Assembly: GCA_022827055.1 (NCBI GenBank)
Contig: JAJDTR010000128.1
Span: 1-37,714 of the forward strand
Origin: Candidatus Poribacteria bacterium
Lineage (GTDB): Bacteria > Poribacteria > WGA-4E > JAJDTR01
Length of the DNA stretch: 37,714 nt
Direction: 5' to 3'
Shown here piece by piece: positions 1-9,200 of this stretch. Positions within the stretch are counted from its first letter, which is position 1; the number at the start of each line of letters is the position of its first letter. The notes under the pieces were generated by a model. It was not told the origin of the DNA. It was given only the letters and a program-made list of their open reading frames with translations, and did not search any database. A program made the translations under genes and the position numbers.

Positions 1-2
1 AT

Positions 3-590
3 CAGCGTCAAGATGAATGGTACTACTGGGATGGAGAAATCGACGAAAAACTTAGCTCTGGTGAAACCGTCATTATGAATTGTTTAGAGACTGTCGGACC
101 GGTGTTACATCATTCGGAATTGGCACTAGCTTTTACAGAAAGCAATTTTTCCTTTCCAGCATTACATGCCACTCTGAATGGTTCTCCTCTGTTCGATAAG
201 ATAGATTCGGGTTTATATAAGCTTCGGGGCAGAGACGTAACTTTACAGGATATAGAACGTGCAAAAGCCGCTGCAGAACCGCAATCGCTTCGGCCCGAAA
301 TTGAGTACGACGTTAGCGGAAACATCATTGTGAGTTTGACCCTTCGAACCATCGCTCTGGCATCGGGCACAATCTTTTGCGAGCAGTTTCCAAACTTAAA
401 CGGCAACTGGACTTGTTATGTCAATGGGGAAGAAGCAGAGGAGTTACGCGCAACTGAGAATGAGTTTCGGCATTTGAGAAAATCTTTTGAATTGCTTGAC
501 TGCAAACCAGGAAATCGCCTGAAGTTTATATTCAATACGTGGGAGAGAACGGTTGCAATAGAGAAGGCGGGGTCAGATGCAGAGTTTTGA
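3..590 (+). CDS. Winged-helix-like hypothetical protein, 5' truncated by window edge
   Basis: The frame is open from base 3 with no stop before the Met at 75, so the gene very likely begins outside the window and the Met at 75 is internal. The visible part has about 195 residues. A region around window residues 30-80, ending in SGLYKLRGRD, resembles winged-helix or HARE-HTH-like modules in which a short basic GLYxLRGR segment forms the wing. The C-terminal 100 residues look beta-rich (alternating hydrophobics, for example NIIVSLTL) with no motif I recognise. The stop at 590 lies inside the next gene (14-bp overlap), so this is the first visible gene of a translationally coupled trio ending in a GHKL ATPase. 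DNA binding is inferred only from the wing-like segment; the missing N-terminus could hold the defining domain. Confidence 0.75.
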   Translation, partial: QRQDEWYYWDGEIDEKLSSGETVIMNCLETVGPVLHHSELALAFTESNFSFPALHATLNGSPLFDKIDSGLYKLRGRDVTLQDIERAKAAAEPQSLRPEIEYDVSGNIIVSLTLRTIALASGTIFCEQFPNLNGNWTCYVNGEEAEELRATENEFRHLRKSFELLDCKPGNRLKFIFNTWERTVAIEKAGSDAEF

Positions 591-1158
591 ATTGTCAAAA
601 CCAGAACTCGTTACAATAGCCGTGGCTCTCTTAGATGGAGACAAAGCGTACGTTGATCGCGAGGATGTTGCCCTCAAGGTAAATGATATTGCACCGGGGC
701 GTTTCAATTGGCGAAAATATCCTGACCGAATTGATTTAGATGCCGTTGGTAGTGCACTCCGAGCCGCAAAGAAAATTCAAAACGGAAGATTGTTAGTTGG
801 GAACAATACAGATGGATGGATGCTAAGTCCGGGAGGCTTAAAGTGGATAAAAACCGTAGATTTTAAAGCAGCATACCATGAACCTTCAGTCAAACACAGA
901 AAGACCTCAATTCGTGCAAGTCTGGAAACGGAGCGCATGCGTTTATTGAACACCAAGGCTTACAAGCTGTTCGTCGAAGGCAACCCCGAAGCCATAACCG
1001 TACACGATTTCTATGAGTTCGCACGGGTGAATGAATATTTTCAGACTAAAGCTCGACAGCGACGATACGCGATTATAGCGAATGCGGTGATTGACGATGA
1101 TGCGCTATCAAGATTGTGGGAACTACTTCAGACAAAGTTCTCGAAGGAGATGAAGTAA
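577..1158 (+). CDS. Hypothetical protein of the GHKL-ATPase cassette
   Basis: This gene encodes 193 aa. The ATG lies inside the previous gene and the TAA stop shares a base with the next ATG (TAATG at 1156-1160), so the three genes are tightly coupled. The N-terminal 90 residues contain alternating helices and a short basic beta segment (GRFNWRKYPDRI, then WMLSPGGLKWI), which could be a winged helix. The C-terminal half is helical and charged, with RHKTSIRASLETERMR-like basic helices. There is no signal peptide, membrane segment or catalytic motif that I can see. I do not recognise a named family. From its place between a DNA-binding-like protein and an ATPase it is most likely an adaptor or DNA-recognition subunit of the same complex, but that is inference. 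Confidence 0.8.
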   Translation: MQSFELSKPELVTIAVALLDGDKAYVDREDVALKVNDIAPGRFNWRKYPDRIDLDAVGSALRAAKKIQNGRLLVGNNTDGWMLSPGGLKWIKTVDFKAAYHEPSVKHRKTSIRASLETERMRLLNTKAYKLFVEGNPEAITVHDFYEFARVNEYFQTKARQRRYAIIANAVIDDDALSRLWELLQTKFSKEMK

Positions 1159-2786
1159 TGTCAAATCAATCCTCTATTGAGGTGACCTCACATGTGGCAA
1201 GGGACTTTCTTCAAAACGCCGCCTATTTTAGTACCATGCCCAAGGTAGTTTGGGAATACGTTGTGAATTCTTTAGACGCTGCCAAAGATGGTATTCCAGC
1301 TGCTATCGCTGTAGAGATAACAAGCCATGAAATCAGAATATCGGACAACAGCCGCGGGATGTCAAGAAATGAGTTAAACGGTTTCTTTCAGATGCACGGG
1401 GAAAACATCCATAGAAAACAGGGGAAAAAAGTCCGAGGACGATTCGGCACAGGAAAATGTGCTGCCTTTGGATTGGCGAATTACTTACGAATTGATACAA
1501 CTCAGGACGGTTCAAGAAATGTGGTTGAATTAAGCAGGGAAGATATTGAACGAGCACAAGATGGCGAACCGTTTTCTGTTCGGGACATAGAAATGGATGA
1601 ACCAACAGATGAAGAAGACGGCACTATCGTCGTCGTCAGGGAGTTAAACGTAAGTCGACCAAACGTCGACAAAGTTATCTCATACGTTGAACGTCATCTC
1701 AGCCGTTTTCGAACTCGCGCACATGTTACTGTAAACGGGCATGCGTGCAAGTTTCAGGAACCCCCGTTTGTGACACATTTTGAGCGTGTCCCACCAGTAG
1801 AAATCGCTAACCACCTTGGCGATATATTGTTAAGTGTAAAGGTGTCTCCTGCACCATTGGACGATGATGCACGAGGGATTGATATACTGTCACACGGCAT
1901 CTGGCATGAGACAACTCTTGCCGGGATTGACAGGAAAGAGTGTGCAAACCAGCTTTTTGGGCAGATAGACGTGCCCATTCTGGAAGATGGTGAATGGCCG
2001 ATTCCGGCTTTTGATAACACGAGAAACAACACGCTGAACCGTCAGAACCCTGTAGTTGTGGTATTGCTAGGTTGGATTTCACAGGAACTTGAAGGAATAA
2101 GATCAGATCTTGTCAGGCAAGCTCGTGAAAGACGCCAATCAGAAATGGAAACAAAGTTAGCGAAAGAAGCCGAGAGAATTTCAGAAATCCTCAATCAGGA
2201 TTTCGCGGAACAAGAAATGGAACTTGAACTGGCTCAAAGTGTCTCAAAGCGTCGCAGCGGTAGAAGTGTAAAGGAAATTCTTGATGATAAAGGTGAACTC
2301 TTTCCAGGTGATGGTGATGAAGAAACCCCATGGAAACAGTCAGGGACAACTGACAAAACAGGGAAGCAAGCCGCTCCGAAAAAGATTCCAGGATCCGGAC
2401 AAACTACGCCACGTAAGAATGCAACGGGTGCCAGAAAGCGTTCGACCGAGGGGCGCGAACGGTTTAGGAAAGCGGTTTTTTCCATTGAGTTTGAGCGTTT
2501 CACCGCTGATCAGAATCGATCGCGCTACGATGGAAACACAAAGACGATTTTCATAAACTTAGATCATCCTCAGATTTCCAGCGCATTTGAAGCCGGCGGA
2601 AATTCTACGGATTCACGACAATTCCGAGAAGTTTGTTATGAAGTTGCAGCAGTTGAATACGCGATTGCTTTACCACACGAGAAACTCGAAAGGGACGAAA
2701 TGTATCATGCAGAAGATGCGCTTTTCGATGTAAGAGATACCATCGATCGCGTGACCAAGCATTTCATGCAGTCGCTAATAACCTAA
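1158..2786 (+). CDS. GHKL (Hsp90/MutL/MORC-like) ATPase
   Basis: The start is taken at 1158 because its ATG overlaps the preceding stop (TAATG); the protein is then 542 aa. An upstream in-frame Met at 1116 would lie inside the previous gene. The Bergerat fold is plain: N box with E33 and N37 in EYVVNSLDA, G1 box DNSRGM at 63-68, and G2 box RGRFGTGKCAAFGL at 93-106. A transducer-like region follows to about residue 310. Then comes a Glu/Arg-rich likely coiled coil (about 315-365), a Pro/Thr/Lys-rich linker (about 385-440), and a C-terminal domain of about 105 residues containing INLDHPQ. There is no histidine-kinase H box, so it is not a sensor kinase. MORC/MutL-like GHKL ATPases occur in bacterial restriction and defence loci. 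The two upstream partners fit a three-subunit system, but no nuclease is visible in the window. Confidence 0.88.
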   Translation: MSNQSSIEVTSHVARDFLQNAAYFSTMPKVVWEYVVNSLDAAKDGIPAAIAVEITSHEIRISDNSRGMSRNELNGFFQMHGENIHRKQGKKVRGRFGTGKCAAFGLANYLRIDTTQDGSRNVVELSREDIERAQDGEPFSVRDIEMDEPTDEEDGTIVVVRELNVSRPNVDKVISYVERHLSRFRTRAHVTVNGHACKFQEPPFVTHFERVPPVEIANHLGDILLSVKVSPAPLDDDARGIDILSHGIWHETTLAGIDRKECANQLFGQIDVPILEDGEWPIPAFDNTRNNTLNRQNPVVVVLLGWISQELEGIRSDLVRQARERRQSEMETKLAKEAERISEILNQDFAEQEMELELAQSVSKRRSGRSVKEILDDKGELFPGDGDEETPWKQSGTTDKTGKQAAPKKIPGSGQTTPRKNATGARKRSTEGRERFRKAVFSIEFERFTADQNRSRYDGNTKTIFINLDHPQISSAFEAGGNSTDSRQFREVCYEVAAVEYAIALPHEKLERDEMYHAEDALFDVRDTIDRVTKHFMQSLIT

Positions 2787-2827
2787 GGCGCCCATTTAAA
2801 TTTCAGCTGAGGTTAATATATAGACAG

Positions 2828-2845
2828 ATATCACGAGACTGATAT
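2828..2845. promoter_or_regulatory. Inverted repeat upstream of hicA-like gene (candidate operator)
   Basis: A perfect 6-bp inverted repeat, ATATCA-6 nt-TGATAT, lies 34 bp upstream of the hicA-like start in an AT-rich gap. Palindromes at this place are typical operators of toxin-antitoxin operons. The antitoxin next door looks too short to carry its own DNA-binding domain, so the binding protein is uncertain. Confidence 0.35.
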
Positions 2846-2879
2846 TGAGTGGTGATGATGCCATAGTTGAGTTACCTCT

Positions 2880-3074
2880 ATGCCAAGAAAAATACGGCAA
2901 CTCATCAACGATCTAAAAGGAGCGGGTTTTATCAACCGAGGCGGAAAAGGGAACCATAGAAATTTTGAGCATCCCGCCGGACTGCGAGTTACTATCTCTG
3001 GAAGACTCGGCGATGACGCGAAGCCCTATCAAGAAAAAGAGGTCAAGAGGAGAATTGAGGAGTCTAAAAGATGA
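2880..3074 (+). CDS. hicA: HicA-like mRNA interferase toxin
   Basis: This 64-aa protein has the normal size of HicA. HicA toxins are small double-stranded-RNA-binding-fold ribonucleases that cut mRNA and stop translation. The hallmark GGKGNHRNF segment puts the expected catalytic His at residue 26, followed by the usual HPAGLRVTI strand and a final charged helix (EKEVKRRIEES). The leading LINDLKGAGF helix is also typical. The gene overlaps the HicB-like antitoxin by 4 bp (ATGA at 3071-3074), giving the usual toxin-first order. It sits 93 bp after the GHKL ATPase gene, which suggests a defence-type neighbourhood. The symbol is assigned on motif and gene order, with good confidence. Confidence 0.9.
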   Translation: MPRKIRQLINDLKGAGFINRGGKGNHRNFEHPAGLRVTISGRLGDDAKPYQEKEVKRRIEESKR

Positions 3075-3307
3075 CCAACAGCGCGAAATACATCAAGATT
3101 GTTGAATGGTCCGAAGAAGACCAATGTTTTATCGGTTGCTGTCCGGGGATTATAGGTCCGTGCTGTCATGGAAGTGACGAAGTGGAAGTCTATCGGGCGT
3201 TGTGCGAGATTGTTGATGAGTGGCTGACATTGGCTGATCAAGAAAACACAGCACTCCCACCCCCAACTATCGGCAGGAATGTTGCTGAATTGTTAACCGT
3301 TGTCTAA
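3071..3307 (+). CDS. hicB: HicB-like antitoxin (short form)
   Basis: This 78-aa protein has the partial RNase-H-like HicB fold. It starts with a strand (YIKIVEWSEEDQCFIG), then a C-P-G-I-I-G turn, a GSDEVEVYRALCEIVDEWLTLA helix region and the closing LPPPT motif seen in this antitoxin group. It is expected to bind and block the HicA-like ribonuclease encoded just upstream, with which it overlaps by 4 bp. It ends about 20 residues after LPPPT and lacks the C-terminal ribbon-helix-helix or HTH domain that many HicB proteins use to repress their own promoter, so autoregulation may differ. Cysteines at about positions 18, 23, 24, 31 and 32 are unusually many for so small a protein. Confidence 0.85.
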   Translation: MTNSAKYIKIVEWSEEDQCFIGCCPGIIGPCCHGSDEVEVYRALCEIVDEWLTLADQENTALPPPTIGRNVAELLTVV

Positions 3308-3383
3308 TCTGCTTAAAATTACACTTCTGAAATCTCTTTGGATTATTAAACGAAAGCGATTATGAGAGGAAAAGATTCTTATT

Positions 3384-4358
3384 ATGACAGCGGCAGTCAT
3401 CGTTTTGTTGATCGCTAATCTCGCTCTCGTCGTGCTCGTTTTGTATCGAATTCTCTTTGCGGGAACCGATGGCGCGGACTGCGAGCTACAAGTCGATGAG
3501 ACACCATTCGCGCGACTGCGCGGCAGATCGATATTGTTGCGAGGCGTTCTGGCAGTCATCCCGGCTTTCGTCTTGATCATTATCCTCTGGCCGGAGTGGC
3601 TGAAAAGCGGCGGGCTGCCGGTCCCGGACACGCTATTGGGGGTGCTACATTTTGGCATATTCTATCTTCTCGTGGCACGCATGTTATCTACATCGCAGTT
3701 GCCCTATAGTTCGCTGTTTGGGCACCGCCCGGGGTGGACAACACTTGGACGATACGCACTTTGGACGGTGCCGCTCATAATCACGTCTATCGGAACAATG
3801 TATCTTCTGTATTTTCCCTTGTCCTTTCTGACACCGCGATTTGCTGAGTGGATGATGATTGAAACCGAGACTCCCTTGATCTGGACTAGTGGGCCGGGAT
3901 ATGCTCTCGCGAATCCGATGAGCTTTCTCCTGGCCGTGGCAATAGCGCCGTTGCTTGAAGAACTCATTCGTGCGCTGCTACTCACGCGCTGGTCGTTCAA
4001 GTGGGGTGCGCCAAAGGCGATTTTCGCATCATCACTTCTTTTCGGGCTACTGCACACGAACATCATGGGCGCATTTTTCTTTGGCTATGTGATGTCCGTT
4101 CTCTACATCAAAACCGGCTCACTCTATGTTCCGATTACCATTCACGCTGTAAACAACCTTATCGCGTGGGGTGCCGAGGGTGCAGAAATACTGCTGAGTG
4201 ATTCCTACGCGCTGAGCACACTCGCAGAGTTTCAGTCGTGGTGGTGGGTCGGTGCATTGGCACTCGTAATCAGCGCACCGTGGGTTATCAGATTCACCAA
4301 ACGCCATGTTCCGAAGGCAAGCTGGCGTGTTCCGTACATCGCCGCTCGAATTCAGTAA
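3384..4358 (+). CDS. CPBP-family intramembrane metalloprotease
   Basis: This 324-aa protein has multiple hydrophobic segments (about residues 1-22, 53-70, 83-102, 126-148, 178-192, 212-240). The three signature motifs of the CPBP/Abi (CAAX protease and bacteriocin-processing) family are present: EELIR with E192, E193 and R196; FGLLH with F220 and H224; and HAVNN with H254 and N258. These form the metal site within the membrane. Bacterial members process prenylated or other membrane peptides, some giving bacteriocin self-immunity; the substrate here is unknown. A purine-rich GAGAGGA lies 13 nt before the ATG. It follows the HicAB pair on the same strand after 76 bp, and no bacteriocin gene is visible nearby. 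The family call is firm; the role is not. Confidence 0.92.
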   Translation: MTAAVIVLLIANLALVVLVLYRILFAGTDGADCELQVDETPFARLRGRSILLRGVLAVIPAFVLIIILWPEWLKSGGLPVPDTLLGVLHFGIFYLLVARMLSTSQLPYSSLFGHRPGWTTLGRYALWTVPLIITSIGTMYLLYFPLSFLTPRFAEWMMIETETPLIWTSGPGYALANPMSFLLAVAIAPLLEELIRALLLTRWSFKWGAPKAIFASSLLFGLLHTNIMGAFFFGYVMSVLYIKTGSLYVPITIHAVNNLIAWGAEGAEILLSDSYALSTLAEFQSWWWVGALALVISAPWVIRFTKRHVPKASWRVPYIAARIQ

Positions 4359-4522
4359 TTGAGTGCCGGTATGTCCGAAAGGTTTATATCGCGCACGAGC
4401 ATCATGGCAATCGATTTCCAGTTTGTAGGGTCATACCCTTGACCATAATCTTGGCTCGGAAGGCATGTCAAACGCGAGTCAGCATCATTCAAAGAAAAGG
4501 TAATATACGGTTAAATTTGCGA

Positions 4523-5104
4523 ATGGACTTACAACAGATTAACATTAAGGTCTTCGTTACAGCGGACAGTCTTATCAATTACGAGAATTTTATCAAGGTT
4601 TTCAACCGATGGATGGAGGAAGCGGATCAGGATGACTACTTGAATTATGCCGACTATTCTCACACGTCCGCCGGTCCCGGGGTGTTGCTGATTTCCAAGC
4701 GTGCGAACTATAGCATTGATAACGCGATGAATAGGCACGGATTTCTCTACAACCGGAAGCACAAGATTGAAGGTGAGAATCGCGAAAAGATCCGCCAAGC
4801 GTTCGTCGAAACGCTTAATCGATGTCAACGGTTGGAGAAAGCTGAAGAATTGGAGAATGAGGTGCACTTCACCGGCCAAGAAATCATGTTCATGATTAAC
4901 AACCGGCATATCGCTCCCAACACGCCAGAGATGTTTGAGGCAGTTAAGTCAGAATTAACGCCCTTTCTTGAGCAGATGTACGGGGGCACCAACTTTACGC
5001 TTGACCGCACGTCTGAAGATGTGCGCGAACGATTTGCGATGCGAATTTCTGCCAGTTCGGACATGGAGATTTCGGAACTGCTGACAAACTTGGAAAATCA
5101 ATGA
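4523..5104 (+). CDS. Conserved-looking hypothetical protein upstream of MoeB-like enzyme
   Basis: The frame is open from 4238, but that part overlaps the end of the CPBP gene and reads as noise. The likely start is the ATG at 4523, giving 193 aa beginning MDLQQINIKVFVTAD. The protein is soluble, acidic and has no signal peptide or membrane segment. It opens with a beta strand, has an alpha/beta N-terminal half containing SAGPGVLLIS (about residues 50-60), and a helical C-terminal half rich in Glu and Arg. I do not recognise a family. It lies 30 bp upstream of a MoeB/ThiF-type E1-like gene on the same strand, so the two are probably co-transcribed. It might be a partner or substrate of that enzyme, but nothing in its sequence (such as a C-terminal Gly-Gly) supports a ubiquitin-like role. 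Confidence 0.8.
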   Translation: MDLQQINIKVFVTADSLINYENFIKVFNRWMEEADQDDYLNYADYSHTSAGPGVLLISKRANYSIDNAMNRHGFLYNRKHKIEGENREKIRQAFVETLNRCQRLEKAEELENEVHFTGQEIMFMINNRHIAPNTPEMFEAVKSELTPFLEQMYGGTNFTLDRTSEDVRERFAMRISASSDMEISELLTNLENQ

Positions 5105-5134
5105 AGCTAATTCAATCAAACGGAGAGGGCGTCG

Positions 5135-5941
5135 ATGTATAATTTCAATAATGAACAGATTGAGCGTTACAGCCGGCACATTATCCTCAAAGAAGTCGGC
5201 GGGATGGGACAAACCAAGTTGCTTGAGTCGAAGGTGCTGCTCATCGGAGCGGGGGGACTCGGTTCACCTGCGGGGCTTTATCTGGCGGCAGCGGGCGTTG
5301 GGACGTTAGGCATCATAGACCACGACGTTGTTGATCTGAGCAATCTCCAGCGTCAGATTCTGCATGGAATGGATGACATCGGGCGACCTAAGACCGAGTC
5401 CGCCAAGGAAACCATACGCGGGATGAACCCGGACGTTAACGTGGTTGAACATAGAGACCGTTTGTCGTCAAAGAATGCGCTCGATATAATCGGTCAATAT
5501 GACGTGGTGGTTGACGGATGTGACAATTTTCCAACTCGTTATTTAATCAATGATTCTTGTGTGATGCTTGGCAAACCGAATGTCCACGGCAGTATCTTCC
5601 AATTTGAAGGTCAGGTCACAATCTTTTATCCGGGCAAGGGACCATGTTACCGCTGCCTCTACCCGTTGCCACCACCTCCGGGGATGGCGCCGAGCTGCCA
5701 GGAGGCAGGAGTGTTTGGCGCGTTGCCGGGCATTGTTGGAACGGCACAAGCCATTGAAACTATCAAGGTTTTGCTTGATATTGGCGAACCGCTCATCGGT
5801 CATCTGCTATTGTTCAGCGCGCTGGGAATGGACTTCAAGAAAATGAAGCTGCGTGCGGATTCGCAGTGTCCGGTCTGCGGAGAGAACCCGACGATCCACG
5901 AGTTGATTGATTATGAGGAATTCTGTCAGGTGCATTGGTAG
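5135..5941 (+). CDS. moeB: HesA/MoeB/ThiF-family adenylyltransferase (E1-like)
   Basis: This 268-aa protein is a single-domain E1-like enzyme. Family members adenylate the C-terminal glycine of a ubiquitin-like sulfur carrier (MoaD or ThiS). The nucleotide-binding loop GAGGLGSP lies at about residues 38-45, followed by DHDVVDLSNLQRQ with the expected Asp and Gln-Arg. The zinc site is complete, with CYRC at about 171-174 and CPVC at about 247-250. The length matches E. coli MoeB, and the C-terminal rhodanese domain of many MoeB/MoeZ proteins is absent. The start has a strong GGAGAGGG 8-10 nt upstream. No MoaD, ThiS or molybdopterin genes are in the window, so thiazole, molybdopterin or another sulfur-transfer route cannot be separated. 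A terminator follows directly. Confidence 0.9.
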   Translation: MYNFNNEQIERYSRHIILKEVGGMGQTKLLESKVLLIGAGGLGSPAGLYLAAAGVGTLGIIDHDVVDLSNLQRQILHGMDDIGRPKTESAKETIRGMNPDVNVVEHRDRLSSKNALDIIGQYDVVVDGCDNFPTRYLINDSCVMLGKPNVHGSIFQFEGQVTIFYPGKGPCYRCLYPLPPPPGMAPSCQEAGVFGALPGIVGTAQAIETIKVLLDIGEPLIGHLLLFSALGMDFKKMKLRADSQCPVCGENPTIHELIDYEEFCQVHW

Positions 5942-5972
5942 TATTCTCTTGGTACGGGATGTCGATAACACG

Positions 5973-6014
5973 AAAGCCCCAAGGCAATGATTCGAAAAGT
6001 CTTGGGGCTTTTTT
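5973..6014 (+). terminator. Rho-independent terminator after moeB-like gene
   Basis: A perfect 11-bp stem (AAAGCCCCAAG at 5973-5983 and CTTGGGGCTTT at 6001-6011) with a 17-nt loop runs into a T tract (6009-6014). It lies 31 bp after the moeB-like stop codon. This is the clearest terminator in the window and closes the unit of plus-strand genes before it. Confidence 0.9.
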
Positions 6015-6111
6015 GTGTCAACAATTGCAATATCATTGCGATTCTCGCATCCCGGCTCGGGTCTGCGGTTAGAGGTCTCTATTTCTTTCCTTTTAATCTC
6101 CGTGCAATCTA

Positions 6112-6120
6112 TGATATAAT
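6112..6120 (+). promoter_or_regulatory. Candidate extended -10 promoter for the 1466-aa gene
   Basis: TGATATAAT matches an extended -10 element (TGn plus a perfect TATAAT at 6115-6120). No good -35 is seen at the usual spacing, which extended -10 promoters can tolerate. It lies between the terminator and the large gene and implies a leader of about 125 nt. Confidence 0.45.
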
Positions 6121-6250
6121 AACCTGTGTCAACATTCTTAAATGCAGCCATAATGCCCCTCGCGCATCTGCACTAGATCGAGTTAAAACGGGCGAAAGGG
6201 TACTTTGTCAAGTGAAGTGCCGACCGGGCTGTGAGTAACGGAGAATTTGA

Positions 6251-9200
6251 ATGCTTACTGTTTTTCAACTGTTGTTATCGCTAGTGTCGCAGCGATCAGA
6301 AGACGATCAACACAACACTACCAACGAACCGGCACAAGATAATCAATTGGAGCGAACGCAGGTCCAATCAGAAAGCGCGGAAGAAACCGACCCTACTTCA
6401 GGCGATTACGGAAGAATAAACTTTGGAAACGAGGCTGCTGAAGCACCTGAAGGAGTTTTGGAAGCAGAAAACCAACAGTCGGAACATTCTGATGACATTG
6501 ATCCATTGCCAACTGTAGCGGCCCACGCAACCAGCGAGACAGAACGAGAAACATCAGAAGCGACGGCTGAGGTCGGACAGGAAGTCAACTTCGAAACAGA
6601 TACAGCCATAGCCGAATCAGAAAAATGGGAAGTATCAGATGACAGTCTTGACGAGGCGGCAGGCGCTCCAGAGGACATTGCAAAAATCACCGATGAAGCG
6701 GTGGAGGGCCACGATGAGACGGCGCTCTCGGATGTAGCAGCCGATGGAAGCGTTCCCGAAATACCAAGTCAAGTGTCCGAAAAGATCAATCCTGTCCCGC
6801 CGCAGTCATTTGAGGTTGCGGACACGCAAACTACCGCATCATCGGAATCCGCCGGCTCTGATAGGGACTCTCTTGGCACCACCACCGAAACGTCGTTCAG
6901 ACGTGACGTTCCCGACGAGGGTGCGGCGACGGTCTCCGACGATGCAACATCTTCACTTGTTACTGACACGAAACCGCACAGCGTTCCAGAGATAGACAAC
7001 CAAACTTCAGAAACAAACATTCCGGTGGCAGCGGAATCTCCCGGGGAACCGGCAGAGACAACAACTAGCCAGCCGAAGCCCGCGGCTATTGAACAGGAGG
7101 CTTCTGCCGACAGCATCGATATTCCGCTTGGATTCGGCATCATAGACGAAATCTACAACTTTACAGAGGCTACCAGTAGCAGTCCATCTCAAGGCGCGGA
7201 AGAGGTATTAGCGCATAGTCAACAGAATGCAGGCGGCGCGGCAAAACCCGCAATAGCTCAGCAACCGCGCAAAGGAGATGTTGCGCGAGTCGAATATCAG
7301 CTTTCATTGCCTCGCGTAGAGTCCGAGGATACACTGATATTGCATTTTAGTGTCGGATTGCGGGACGGCATTGAACCTGACAATCCGTTAACAAAACCGC
7401 GCAGTGTTCGATTCGCGATTCAGATCTCGGGCAAACGGCATTTTGAGGGGATTTCCACCGACCCCCGATGGAATGAGCATGCGATAGATGTCTCGAAACA
7501 CGCCGGCAAAGAGATTCGAGTTACCTTCCTAGCCGCGTATGACGAGGGTGGAAATGGCGATGACAGTTCGGTACTGTGGGGAAATCCGCGAATCCTCAAA
7601 CTTAAACGCATATCGGCGGCTATTGAAAAAGGAAAGACCGAGCCGACCGCTATGAAGGGGATTGTCACCAGTAGTTTCAATGACACGAAACTGACTCGGG
7701 AAGATGGTACTCCCGTTGGTGGAGGCGCACTCGCCGACAGGTCAAACGGTAATATGTTTGCCACGGAGTTTGCTTACGAATCACCGATTCCCGTATCTCA
7801 GATTGCCGGCGACATCAGGAAACGCATGGTTGGCGACGCTCAAACGAGTGATTTCTCCGTCGACCTCCCTTCCCAAGAATTCGGCTTGGTGCTTTATACA
7901 GAGTTGCCGAAACTCGAGCTTTCAGCCCTAGGTCTCAACACGGCAGTTGTAGCCGTAAGTGATGATTTTGAGGTGCAGTGTACTCTGCGTAACACGGGAA
8001 CGGTTGGTCTCTCCCCCGGCAATCAAACGAGCGTCGCAATTAACCGGGTGAAACTGCGCCGCGGGCGGCATGTTTATCCGATCAAGGCGCTCGATGCCGG
8101 CGACGAAACCAAACTGGTATGGAGCCTTCGCAGATTTTCACGCGAGTCCGTAGCTCAGATTTCCGTCTTGCTGAAGTACCAGACTCCAACGGGCGAGGTG
8201 CGGCAAACGCTTGAAACCGCTATTGAAATTCAACCGGCGGCACCGAAGGTGCCTTCTCAAATAGTCCCGGAATTACACACACACAACCTTCAAGAACATG
8301 TAGTGCACGGGAACAAACATCTGCGGCTTCTCTTTGTTCAGGGCGCACGCGGGTTTGAGTACTTCACACTTTTTGCCGCGAGACACGGTAGTTATCGACA
8401 GGCTGCCACAAGTCATGCGATGACAACGATTCGGTATCGAAATTCAAAGGCCGAAACCGAACAACTCCGCATTATACCCACAATTTATCGACTAGCGGGA
8501 AATAGCCTTGGTGAGTCAATCGTTATCCTCGTTGGCGAACAAAAGGATGCCGAGGGTGTCAATTGGTGTTTTGAATCTCGATTTTCGTTGACCGAGGACG
8601 ATAAGACCGTGCGGACCGAATACAGTCTTTCGACCAGCGCTCGACGAGAGATTCTCGCTTTCAACGGCCCGATGCTTTATGCAGGCGATCGTAGTTACGG
8701 GGAGGCAAAAACTGCAGCTATCTTCCCCGGTTTGGAGTTTTTGGGAACAGATGAACCTTCCTCAAATGATCGAGATGTAGCCCCGCCTTACATAAATCGC
8801 CTCGTTCCGCATCCTTACAAGATTACGGTTCCTCTGATGGCGGTAGAGTACAAGAAAACTCTTATCGGACTGGCCTGGAACCCATTGGAGACTTGGGATG
8901 GCGAACACACAATGCTATCCGCCGTTTTTGCATCGCCGAATTGGCATGAGAAGCAACAGAACCACCTGATGGGATTATTTCTTCCAGCGACGGGAAATTG
9001 GGTTGAGGAGAATTGTTTAGAAGCCTCTACGCCATACACGTTGGATGTGAGCCGACAACTCAAAATTGGTGCACACATTATTATTGACGGCAATGGCTCG
9101 GTAACCGACGCCGTCTCCCATTGGACCGATACATATGGTGCACCCGATCCGCTTGAATCTCCGCGGCGCGATGAAGAGCAGGTCGTTCTATCACGAGAAG

